Assembly (NCBI GenBank): GCA_004292515.1
Contig: RDXB01000029.1
Location: 18,343 to 82,342 of the forward strand
Source: Oscillatoriales cyanobacterium
GTDB taxonomy: Bacteria; Cyanobacteriota; Cyanobacteriia; CACIAM-69d
Direction of reading: 5' to 3'
DNA: 64,000 nucleotides
Within the stretch, counting starts at the first letter, position 1. The number at the start of each line of letters is the position of its first letter. Shown here in pieces: positions 47,015-55,489 of this stretch. The notes below the pieces were generated by a model. It was not told the origin of the DNA, searched no databases, and saw only the letters and a list, made by a program, of their open reading frames with translations. Both the position numbers and the translations under genes were made by a program.

Positions 47015-48526
47015 ATGGAATTTCGAGCAAGTGCCAGTATTGTGACCGACTGGACGGGCGCGGGTCTGGCGATCGGGCTGTTTGAATCGGAACTAGAAAC
47101 CCTGACCGGTGACTTGGCGGCCCTAGATCAGCGACTGGGCGGGGCCCTGCGCGAGGCGATCGACGAAAATGAATTTAAGGGCAAGGCGGGCAGCACCAGT
47201 ACCCTGCGCGTGGGTAGCAGCAGCCCGGTACGCAAGCTGATCCTGATTGGGTTGGGCAATGGCGACTCCCTGAAGCTGGATCAGTTGCGCCAAGGAGCCG
47301 CCGCCGCTGCCAAGGCCGCCCGCAGCCAAAAGTGTGACAGCTTGGCGATCGCCTTCCCCCTGTGGAACCAAGACGGGGCGGCCTCGGCCCAAGCGATCGC
47401 TGAGGGGGCCCACCTGTCGCTCTACCGCGATCGCCGCTTCAAGTCCGACAGCGACGACAACGGCAAAGCCCCCAAGCCAGAAACGATCGAGCTGCTGACC
47501 TTCCGGGGTGACGGGACCGCCACGGCCGAGGCGATCGCCCAGGGTATCGATCGCGCCGAAAAGATTGTGGCCGGCACGATCCTAGCCCGCGAATTGGTGG
47601 CCGCACCGGCCAACGTGGTCACGCCAATCACCATGGCCGAAACGGCCCAAGAAATCGCCCAAAACCCAGGCTGGGAACTAACGATCCTGGAGCGGGAAGA
47701 CTGCGAAAAACTGGGCATGGGCAGCTTTTTGGGCGTGGCTCAAGCGTCGGATTTGCCCCCGAAATTTGTGCATTTGGTCTACAAACCCCAGGGCACACCC
47801 CGCAAAAAGCTGGCGATCGTCGGTAAGGGCCTAACCTTCGACAGCGGCGGCTTAAACATCAAGGCCGGCGCGGGCAGCAGCATTGAAATGATGAAAACCG
47901 ATATGGGCGGCGCGGGAGCCACCTTTGGCGCGGCCAAGGCGATCGCCCTGTTGCAGCCGGCCGATGTGGAAGTGCATTTCATCTCCGCGATCACCGAAAA
48001 CATGATTAGCGGCCGGGCCATGCATCCGGGCGACATCCTGACGGCTTCTAACGGCAAAACGATCGAAGTGGGCAACACCGACGCGGAAGGCCGCTTGACC
48101 CTGGCCGACTCGCTGGTCTACGCAGACAAGCTGGGGGTGGAGGCGATCGTGGACTTGGCCACCTTGACCGGTGCTTGTGTGGTGGCCTTGGGCGACGAAA
48201 TCGGCGGCCTGTGGTCTACCGATGAAGCCTTGGCCGAAAGCCTGAAGACTGCTGCGGCCAAAGCGGGCGAAAAAATCTGGCAAATGCCGATGGAAGAGCC
48301 TTACTTCGACAAGATGAAGTCCGTGGTGGCGGATATGAAAAACATCGGCGGCCGGGCGGGCGGCTCAATCACGGCGGCCCTGTTCCTGAAGCAGTTTGTG
48401 AAGGATACGCCTTGGGCCCACCTGGATGTGGCGGGTCCGGTGTGGAGCGACAAGGATTCGGGTCTGAATCCGGCGGGCGCAACGGGCTACGGGGTGCGGA
48501 TGCTGGTGGAGTGGATCTTGGCGTAG
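47015..48526 (+). CDS. pepA: leucyl aminopeptidase (M17)
   Basis: [56 protein letters not shown]. Confidence 0.96.
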   Translation: MEFRASASIVTDWTGAGLAIGLFESELETLTGDLAALDQRLGGALREAIDENEFKGKAGSTSTLRVGSSSPVRKLILIGLGNGDSLKLDQLRQGAAAAAKAARSQKCDSLAIAFPLWNQDGAASAQAIAEGAHLSLYRDRRFKSDSDDNGKAPKPETIELLTFRGDGTATAEAIAQGIDRAEKIVAGTILARELVAAPANVVTPITMAETAQEIAQNPGWELTILEREDCEKLGMGSFLGVAQASDLPPKFVHLVYKPQGTPRKKLAIVGKGLTFDSGGLNIKAGAGSSIEMMKTDMGGAGATFGAAKAIALLQPADVEVHFISAITENMISGRAMHPGDILTASNGKTIEVGNTDAEGRLTLADSLVYADKLGVEAIVDLATLTGACVVALGDEIGGLWSTDEALAESLKTAAAKAGEKIWQMPMEEPYFDKMKSVVADMKNIGGRAGGSITAALFLKQFVKDTPWAHLDVAGPVWSDKDSGLNPAGATGYGVRMLVEWILA

Positions 48527-48597
48527 GCGATCGCTGGGCCTTGATCGTAGGGATAGGGCGGGAAAACCCCGCCCCTCCGGTCTCGATCCTGTTGGGG

Positions 48598-48792
48598 CTA
48601 ATCCTGTTGGGCGTTTTTGATTGCGCCAAAGAAGCTGGCGATCGTCACGGGGACGCTCAGGCCGAGGATGCCGATCGTGATTGTGCTGCCCAACTCCGGT
48701 TCGCCGGATGTGAGTTCAAACACACAGCCCACGGCCGCGATCGCCGCAACGCAGGCCACTGCCAAAAACAAGCCACTCTTAGGAGTCATCAT
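48598..48792 (-). CDS. small hypothetical membrane protein
   Basis: MMTPKSGLFLAVACVAAIAAVGCVFELTSGEPELGSTITIGILGLSVPVTIASFFGAIKNAQQD, two TM helices. Confidence 0.65.
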   Translation of the reverse strand: MMTPKSGLFLAVACVAAIAAVGCVFELTSGEPELGSTITIGILGLSVPVTIASFFGAIKNAQQD

Positions 48793-48823
48793 GGTCGCTA
48801 AGTCTCCGAAATGCTCCTAAGGA

Positions 48824-49387
48824 TTAATGCACCGATCGTACGTCGCTGTAGGCAAAGCCTTTTTCTTTGAGGGCGGCGGTCAGGGCCAGGTCGTTTTCGA
48901 CTCGATCCACAAACATCACGCCATTGAGGTGATCCATTTCGTGTTGAATCGCCCGGGCCAGCAGGCCGTCGGCCTTGAGGGTGCGCGGGCGGCCCGTTTC
49001 GTCTTTGTAGGACACCTCGATTTCTGTGGGGCGTTCCACATCTAGATAAACGCCCGGAATGCTGAGACAACCCTCCTGGTCACATTCGAGGGGACCGCCG
49101 GCAGCTTTGATCACGGGGTTGATCAAAATTAGGGGTTCGGCCTTGGCCTGGTCGGGTTCGATGTCGATTACGATGATTTGCTTGTCGATCGCCACTTGAG
49201 GTGCTGCTAGGCCAATGCCATCGGCACTGTACATAGTTTTCAGCATATCCTCAGCGATTTTGCGAACCTCGGCATCCACTTTGGCCACGCGCTTGGCCGG
49301 ACGGCGCAAAACTCGATCGCCCAGGGTATGAATTTCGAGGGGCGGGTTTTTTAGTTTTTTCTTGTCAACCAATACTTTCGCGGTCAT
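48824..49387 (-). CDS. def: peptide deformylase
   Basis: GIGLAAPQVAIDKQIIVID, EGCLSIPGVYLDVERP, QHEMDHLNGVMFVDRV. Confidence 0.96.
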   Translation of the reverse strand: MTAKVLVDKKKLKNPPLEIHTLGDRVLRRPAKRVAKVDAEVRKIAEDMLKTMYSADGIGLAAPQVAIDKQIIVIDIEPDQAKAEPLILINPVIKAAGGPLECDQEGCLSIPGVYLDVERPTEIEVSYKDETGRPRTLKADGLLARAIQHEMDHLNGVMFVDRVENDLALTAALKEKGFAYSDVRSVH

Positions 49388-49463
49388 GGGTGGGGCGGTT
49401 TAGGCGTTACCGTTTTGGGCCTTTCATGCGTCGCCTTTCATCCTATCGAAGATTGGCAATTTG

Positions 49464-49570
49464 CCCCGTTCTCAGCCCCGTTCTTAGCCCCGTTCTCAGC
49501 CCCGTTCTCAGCCCCAACCTCAGTCCCAACCTCAGTCCCAACCTCAGTCCCGTTCTTAGTCCCAACCTCG
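49464..49570. repeat. 12-bp tandem repeat (CCCCGTTCTCAG / CCCAACCTCAGT), about 9 copies
   Basis: CCCCGTTCTCAG-CCCCGTTCTTAG-CCCCGTTCTCAG-CCCCGTTCTCAG-CCCCAACCTCAG-TCCCAACCTCAG-TCCCAACCTCAG-TCCCGTTCTTAG-TCCCAACCTCG. Confidence 0.92.
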
Positions 49571-49594
49571 GCTCAATTCCCGGCGCGATCGCCC

Positions 49595-49951
49595 CTAGGC
49601 TGCACCCAGATGGCGAAATTGTACCCGTCCGCAACAGGGTTCGATGCCCATTCGATCGAGCAGCAGTTCACTGACGGCATTCGCGATCGCAAACTCGCCA
49701 AAGAAGCTTTTGGAGAAATCAAAGCCTTGCATTTCCGTGAGAATGGCGATCGCGATGCCGTCGATGTCGTTTTCGCCTTCCATCCGCTGCCGAATATAGG
49801 CATTGGCGGCGTAGTGAGCAATTGTGCTGTTGACGGCTTCGGGAATATATTCCGCATCGAGCAACTCAGCCAGGGACTGCTCAAGCCACTGGCGCTCGCG
49901 ATCGAGATCGTCAACGGGAGCCAAAATCACGGGTGGAATGGGTTGCGCCAT
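49595..49951 (-). CDS. conserved hypothetical protein
   Basis: 118-aa ORF, acidic-helical: MAQPIPPVILAPVDDLDRERQWLEQSLAELLDAEYIPEAVNSTIAHYAANAYIRQRMEGENDIDGIAIAILTEM. Confidence 0.7.
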   Translation of the reverse strand: MAQPIPPVILAPVDDLDRERQWLEQSLAELLDAEYIPEAVNSTIAHYAANAYIRQRMEGENDIDGIAIAILTEMQGFDFSKSFFGEFAIANAVSELLLDRMGIEPCCGRVQFRHLGAA

Positions 49952-50198
49952 GCCAAATTGCTCTCCTGATGTAAATGCTGGAATTCCCGCGCTGGTGCGT
50001 TTGATTGGGCACGCTCAGGGGGACAGGGACGATCGCAGGGGGGGTGCAGGCTTTCGTAACCGATTGCACCTCAACGGAACCGGCGATTCGCTTAGACCCC
50101 ATCTTAACCAAATTGTGCCAGTCGGCGATCCCAGCCCGATCGCCATTCCCCAGCAGGCATTGCCCATAATGGGAGAGTGACGCATCGATGGTGGTGGG

Positions 50199-50693
50199 AT
50201 GCTGATTTTGATCTTTCATGTGGGCAACGATCGCTACGGCCTGGAAACCTCGCGGATCGTTGAAGTGATTCCACGGGTGATGCTGCGCCGGTTGCACCAT
50301 GCTCCCCCCTACGCGGCCGGGACGTTTAACCATCGCGGGGCGATCGTGCCGGTGATTGATCTGTGCCATTTGATCCAAGGGCAGCCCAGCCGAGATTGCC
50401 TGAGCACTCGGATTGCGATCATGAATTATCCGGACGATCGCGGTGGGCCGCGGTTTGTGGGGTTGATGGCGGAACGGATCACCGAGACGATCGATCGATC
50501 GCAAACCACGGTGGCCGCCGCTGAGTTTCATTTGGAAACCGCGCCGTTTTTGGGTGACACGATCGTGGATAGTCACGGTTTGATTCAGTGCATTGCGGTG
50601 GAGCCACTGTTGTTGACGGTTCAGCGCCTGCGAGAAGGGACGGCGGCAACCTTGAGCGAGGGCGGCTATGGCAACTCGATCGGCGATCAATGA
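50199..50693 (+). CDS. CheW-domain protein
   Basis: LIFHVGNDRYGLETSRIVEVIPRVMLRRLHHAPPYAAGTFNHRGAIVPVIDLCHLI. Confidence 0.88.
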   Translation: MLILIFHVGNDRYGLETSRIVEVIPRVMLRRLHHAPPYAAGTFNHRGAIVPVIDLCHLIQGQPSRDCLSTRIAIMNYPDDRGGPRFVGLMAERITETIDRSQTTVAAAEFHLETAPFLGDTIVDSHGLIQCIAVEPLLLTVQRLREGTAATLSEGGYGNSIGDQ

Positions 50694-52224
50694 CGGTGTA
50701 ACGGCGGCATCAGCGATGGTGATCGCCCAAGTTGTGGACTTATTGCGCGATCGGATTGGCCTGAATCCCGGCAGTGTGGGCCAAGGGACGATCGAGCGGG
50801 CCATTAGGCGGCATCGATCGTCCGATCCCTCCCTGAACACTGAAGCCGACTGGCCCAGCTATCTGGCCCAAGTGGTCGGCGATCAGCGGCTGTTTGAGTC
50901 GCTGGTGGAGCAGGTGGTGGTTCCAGAAACCTGGTTTTTTCGCGATCGCTACCCCTTCGAGTGGCTGCAAACCTATGCCCTGGAGCATTGGTTGCCGGAA
51001 GTGGCTGCTCAACGGGAATCGCGGCGATCGCTGCGGATTTTGAGTGCGCCCTGTGCCAGTGGCGAGGAGCCTTATTCGATCGTGATGGCTCTGTTGTTGG
51101 CGGGTTTTCCCGAAGGCCTGTTGACGGTGGATGCGATCGATATCTGCCATCACGCCCTCGATCGGGCCCGCCAAGGTCTCTACAGCAAGCATTCATTTCG
51201 CGGTATGGGTGGGCAACCGCTAGCTGCTGATCACACACCAACCCGATCGCCTGCAACCGATCTGCTCCAGCCGCTGCCCAAGCTGGTGCAGGGTTGTCGC
51301 GCCTATTTCCAAGCCGTTGATCGCGGTTGGCAGCTCGATCGACATGTGACCCAGTTGGTCAATTTTCAGCATGCCAATCTGTTGACCTGGCTGGGGTCGG
51401 GGCAGCTTTACGACGTAATTTTTTGTCGCAATTTGCTGATCTATTTGGAGCCTGGGGCGCGCGAGCAGGCCTTGGAGCTGCTGAGTCGGCTGCTGCGGCC
51501 CGGTGGTGTGTTGTTGGTGGGAGCGGCGGAGGCGGCCCATGTGCCGCTCGATCGCTTCACATCCCTGCGGCAGCCCTTCACCTTTGCCTATCGCTATTGC
51601 CCCCCTGCCGATCCCCAGGCTGGACCGATCCTGATTCCGGCCATGGCCAGCGGGTTGGCGCAATCTGGATTGCAACCGCGATCGCTTGGGTCTGTTGCCC
51701 CTGATCCACGGCAACCCCAACCAGCGAGTGATCGATCGGGCGCGACTCCTGGGCGATCGCCGAGCCGTTTTGTCGCACCGGCCCGTTTCGTCGCACCGGC
51801 CCGCCGGCCGACCGTGCCCCTGGCGATCGCTGATGGGCGGTTGGCCGGGGCTAGTCGATCGCCGAATCAAGATTGGTTAGCGATCCAAGCTTTGGCCGAT
51901 CAAGGGGCGATTGCGGAGGCGATCGATCGCTGCCAAAGCTATCTAGTCAGCCACCCAACCGATGGGGCGGCGCGGCTGTTGCTTGGGCAGTTGTATGGCG
52001 CGGCGGGTGATTGCCAAAAATCCGAGCAGCAGTTTCGCCAAGCGTTATATCTCAATCCCCAATGCCCGATCGCCTTGACCCATTTGGCATTGCTGCTGGA
52101 GGCCAGGGGCAACCGTTCCCAAGCCGCCCTGATTCGTCAGCGCTTGGCTCGCTTACCTGTGGCTGGTGGGCGATCGGCCGCGCCCTCAGAACAACCCGGG
52201 AAATTTAGAGCAACCAGATCCTAA
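50668..52224 (+). CDS. CheR-type methyltransferase with C-terminal TPR
   Basis: VVPETWFFRDRYPFEWL, LRILSAPCASGEEPYSIVMAL, YDVIFCRNLLIYLEP; TPR-like EQQFRQALYLNPQCPIALTHLALLLEARGN. Overlaps the CheW gene by 26 bp. Confidence 0.93.
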   Translation: MATRSAINDGVTAASAMVIAQVVDLLRDRIGLNPGSVGQGTIERAIRRHRSSDPSLNTEADWPSYLAQVVGDQRLFESLVEQVVVPETWFFRDRYPFEWLQTYALEHWLPEVAAQRESRRSLRILSAPCASGEEPYSIVMALLLAGFPEGLLTVDAIDICHHALDRARQGLYSKHSFRGMGGQPLAADHTPTRSPATDLLQPLPKLVQGCRAYFQAVDRGWQLDRHVTQLVNFQHANLLTWLGSGQLYDVIFCRNLLIYLEPGAREQALELLSRLLRPGGVLLVGAAEAAHVPLDRFTSLRQPFTFAYRYCPPADPQAGPILIPAMASGLAQSGLQPRSLGSVAPDPRQPQPASDRSGATPGRSPSRFVAPARFVAPARRPTVPLAIADGRLAGASRSPNQDWLAIQALADQGAIAEAIDRCQSYLVSHPTDGAARLLLGQLYGAAGDCQKSEQQFRQALYLNPQCPIALTHLALLLEARGNRSQAALIRQRLARLPVAGGRSAAPSEQPGKFRATRS

Positions 52225-53270
52225 TTGTCCGTGAGGTTCAGGTGCTTCTGAATCCGTTTGAGACGCTTGCTCAGTTCGGGCAATCGGCGATAAACAGCAG
52301 CGCTTTTCAGCCATTCGCGATTGGGAATGGCAGGGTAGCCCGAAACCGTTTCGCCGGGGGGCACGTCGCTGTGCAGGCCCGAGCCAGACGAGGCGATCGC
52401 CCGATCGCCCAGCTTCACATTGTTGGTGATGCCCACTTGCCCCGCCAAAATCACCCCATTGCCCAGCTCCACACCGCCAGCCATCGCCACTTGGGCCGCG
52501 ACCACACAGCCTTCGCCAAGTTTGCAGCCATGACCGATATGCACCATGTTGTCTAGCTTTGTGCCTCGGCCAATCCGGGTTTCGCCCATGGCCGGCCGGT
52601 CGATCGCCCCGTTCACCCCCACATCAACATGGTCTTCAAGGACGACGCGCCCGGTTTGATCCAACTTCAGCCACCCTTGGGACGTGGGCACAAACCCAAA
52701 GCCCTCATCGCCGATCGCCGCGCCGCTGTGAATGATGCAGTGGCGACCCAGGATCGATCGCTCATGGATCACACAGTTGGCATGGAGCCAGGAATCGGCC
52801 CCAATTTCCGCTCCCGCATAGACCGTCACATTGGCCATCAGGCAAACCCGATCGCCAATAATCGCGTTTTCATAGATCGCCACATGGGGCCCGATCGACA
52901 CATCTTGGCCTAGTTGCACGCTCGGATCGATCCAAGCGGTCGGATGAATTCCCGGTTTCGGCTTGAAGGGTTGATAGAAAAAGCGCACCGCCAGGGCAAA
53001 CAGGGCCTTTGGATCGCGCACCGCCACCCAGGGCAGCCCCCGATCGCTCGCTTGGGCCACCAACGCGGGCCGATCGGGCAAAATTACCGCCGCCGTGGTG
53101 CTGTCCAAAAAGTCTGCAAACTTGTCCCCTTCCAGATAGGTCAACTGCCCGGCCTGGGCCTCGGCGATCGGGGCGATCGTCACCAAGTCTGGATCATCAG
53201 CCAAGTCAAAGCGATCGAAGGTGCGATCGCTCAGGTTCTCTAGTTGTTTCAATAATTCGCTAAATTTCAT
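52221..53270 (-). CDS. lpxD: UDP-3-O-acylglucosamine N-acyltransferase
   Basis: MKFSELLKQLENLSDRTF; left-handed beta-helix hexapeptides; IGDEGFGFVPTSQGWLKLDQTGRVVLEDHVDVGVNGAIDRPAMGETRIGRGTKLDNMVHIGHGCKLG. Confidence 0.93.
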   Translation of the reverse strand: MKFSELLKQLENLSDRTFDRFDLADDPDLVTIAPIAEAQAGQLTYLEGDKFADFLDSTTAAVILPDRPALVAQASDRGLPWVAVRDPKALFALAVRFFYQPFKPKPGIHPTAWIDPSVQLGQDVSIGPHVAIYENAIIGDRVCLMANVTVYAGAEIGADSWLHANCVIHERSILGRHCIIHSGAAIGDEGFGFVPTSQGWLKLDQTGRVVLEDHVDVGVNGAIDRPAMGETRIGRGTKLDNMVHIGHGCKLGEGCVVAAQVAMAGGVELGNGVILAGQVGITNNVKLGDRAIASSGSGLHSDVPPGETVSGYPAIPNREWLKSAAVYRRLPELSKRLKRIQKHLNLTDN

Positions 53271-53374
53271 GGCCCAAACGTATAGGAATTTTGAGGTGAT
53301 TGCGAGGTCATTGGGAACGGGTGAGGCGATCGCAGATTGCGGGCGATCGCCAAACTCGATCGAGACAGACAAGG

Positions 53375-53528
53375 GGCTGAGAGCTGGTCGTCAAATCGCC
53401 CACAATCCTGACTCCACCGCTAGCGGATCGTGTGGCAGCAAGGGGCTTAAGCCCCTTGTTACGACGATTGGGACAAGGGAATATCAACCGTTTCGGTCTC
53501 ACCCTAGGAAATGACGACAGCCCCTAAG
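53375..53528. repeat. family-B palindromic repeat
   Basis: GGTCGTCAAATCGCCC...TCCACCGCTAGCGGATCGTGTGGCAGCAAGGGGCTTAAGCCCCTTGTTACGACGATTGGGAC...GAAATGACGACAGCCCCTAAG. Confidence 0.8.
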
Positions 53529-53574
53529 TCCCTTGTCCCCAGCAGCAGGATCAGGATGCTAACTCAGTCGCAAC

Positions 53575-54780
53575 CTAGGCATCATCCAGCGCCGCAATCC
53601 CAGGCAGCACCTTGCCTTCCAGCAGTTCCAAGCTCGCGCCGCCGCCGGTCGAGATATGGCTCATTTGGTCAGCCACACCCACCTTCTCCACAGCCGCCAC
53701 CGAGTCGCCACCGCCAATAATCGTGGTCACGCCCTTCGGAGTCAGGCTAGCCAGAGTGCGAGCAACCGCTTCTGTTCCGGCCGCGAACTTGTCGAACTCA
53801 AACACGCCCATCGGCCCATTCCAGATCACCGATTGGCAAGTTTCCAACGCCGCTTGGAAGGCCTTAGCCGACTCGGGGCCAATGTCTAGACCCATCCAGC
53901 CATCGGGAATCGCCTCCACGCTGACCGTTTGGCTGTTGGCATCGGGCGCAAAGTTATCGGCCAAAACCACATCGGTCGGCAGCAACAGTTCCACACCCTT
54001 TTCCTTGGCCTTGGCTTCCAGCGCGCGCGCCAGATCCAGCTTGTCTTCCTCCACCAGGGACTTGCCCACGGCCAGGCCGCGTGCCTTGTAGAAGGTGAAG
54101 ATCATGCCGCCGCCGATGAACAGCTTGTCCACTTTGTCCAGCAGGGTTTCGATCACGGTGATTTTGCTCGACACCTTCGAGCCACCGACGATCGCCGCCA
54201 GAGGCCGCTTGGGATGTTCGATCGCCGCTTGCAAATATTGCAATTCCTTTTCGATCAACAGACCGCCAACCGACGGGCTGAGGAACTTGGTCACGCCTTC
54301 GGTGGAAGCGTGGGCCCGGTGCGCCGTGCCGAATGCATCGTTTACGTACAGGTCAGCCAGGGAAGCTAACTTCTGGGAAAATTCCGGATCATTGCCTTCT
54401 TCTTCCGCGTAGAAGCGCACGTTTTCCAGCAGCACCACATCGCCATCGCTCATGGCTGCGACCTTGGCTGCTGCCTCGTCGCCAATGCAGTCATCGGTTT
54501 TGACTACCGGCTTGCCCAGCAGTTCCGACAGGCGCACGGCCACGGGCGTGAGACGCATCGAATCAACAACCTTTCCCTTGGGACGGCCAAAGTGGCTGGC
54601 CAAGATGACCTTCGCGCCTTTGCCGGTCAGGTCTTGGATTGTGGGCAGAGCAGCCCGAATCCGGGTGTCGTCGGTGATTTTGCCAGCATCGTCAAGAGGT
54701 ACGTTGAAATCAACGCGCACGAGGACGCGCTTGCCAGCTACATCAGCCGCCGACAAATTTGCTACAGTTTTCTTTGACAC
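53575..54780 (-). CDS. pgk: phosphoglycerate kinase
   Basis: [103 protein letters not shown]. Confidence 0.97.
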   Translation of the reverse strand: MSKKTVANLSAADVAGKRVLVRVDFNVPLDDAGKITDDTRIRAALPTIQDLTGKGAKVILASHFGRPKGKVVDSMRLTPVAVRLSELLGKPVVKTDDCIGDEAAAKVAAMSDGDVVLLENVRFYAEEEGNDPEFSQKLASLADLYVNDAFGTAHRAHASTEGVTKFLSPSVGGLLIEKELQYLQAAIEHPKRPLAAIVGGSKVSSKITVIETLLDKVDKLFIGGGMIFTFYKARGLAVGKSLVEEDKLDLARALEAKAKEKGVELLLPTDVVLADNFAPDANSQTVSVEAIPDGWMGLDIGPESAKAFQAALETCQSVIWNGPMGVFEFDKFAAGTEAVARTLASLTPKGVTTIIGGGDSVAAVEKVGVADQMSHISTGGGASLELLEGKVLPGIAALDDA

Positions 54781-54865
54781 GATAAAAACCTCCTTTCAAT
54801 GCGTCTCGCGGAAATTCGCGCGGGATTTTCGCGAAAGTTCACGCGGTGAATATTGTCCCCCAAAG

Positions 54866-55249
54866 ATGTTCGAGACGATTCTTTTTCCGATTGATCGATC
54901 GCCCGAATCTCGCGAGGCGGCCGAAACCGTTGCCCAACTGGTGCAACATCACAACAGTCGATTAGTTATTTTGTCGGTGGTTCCGGGGCCCAACGAGGCT
55001 GAAATTGAGGCGGCTGAGGTGTTGCTCAGTCGGGCCAAGGCGATGTTTGCCGAGCGCGGTGTTGAGGCGGATGTTATTGAGCGGGAAGGGATGCCCGCCT
55101 TCACGATTTGCGATGTGGCCGATGAGGTGGATGCCAATTTGATTGTGATGGGTAGCCGGGGCATGGGTCTGACCAGCGAGGGGGCGGCCGAAAGCACGAC
55201 CCATCGGGTGATTGAGCTGTCGCCCTGTCCGGTGATGGTGGTTCCGTAA
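54866..55249 (+). CDS. universal stress protein (UspA family)
   Basis: MFETILFPIDRSPESREAAETVAQL; DVADEVDANLIVMGSRGMGLTSEGAAESTTHRVIELSPCPVMVVP. Confidence 0.93.
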   Translation: MFETILFPIDRSPESREAAETVAQLVQHHNSRLVILSVVPGPNEAEIEAAEVLLSRAKAMFAERGVEADVIEREGMPAFTICDVADEVDANLIVMGSRGMGLTSEGAAESTTHRVIELSPCPVMVVP

Positions 55250-55263
55250 TTGGTGATAAATGG

Positions 55264-55369
55264 TGGGGATTTTCGAGTTTGGGTGATCCCGATAGATTGT
55301 CGTAGGGGCAGGTTTCAAACCTGCCCCTACCGAGGTTTGGGGGATTTTTGAACTTGGGTGATCCCCACA
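55264..55369. repeat. 29-bp palindrome bracketed by imperfect direct repeats
   Basis: GTAGGGGCAGGTTT-C-AAACCTGCCCCTAC at 55302-55330, flanked by TGGGGATTTTCGAGTTTGGGTGATCCC and GGGGGATTTTTGAACTTGGGTGATCCCC. Confidence 0.85.
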
Positions 55370-55489
55370 TTGATGATGGTCAAAATGCTTCCTGGGAGGG
55401 GCGATCGCCACTAGTGCGATCGCCCCTCCTGTTTTGTGGTTGTTCGATCAATTCGATCAAGTTGTGATCAGGTTGCGATCGAGGCGCGG

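Noticed and set aside
48369-48629. 86-aa Pro/Ser-rich minus-strand ORF
   Set aside because: Antisense to the pepA 3' end; low-complexity artefact of high GC.
54452-54865. N-terminal extension of the UspA ORF (starting 54452)
   Set aside because: The extension is antisense to pgk; the USP domain starts at MFETILFPID (54866).
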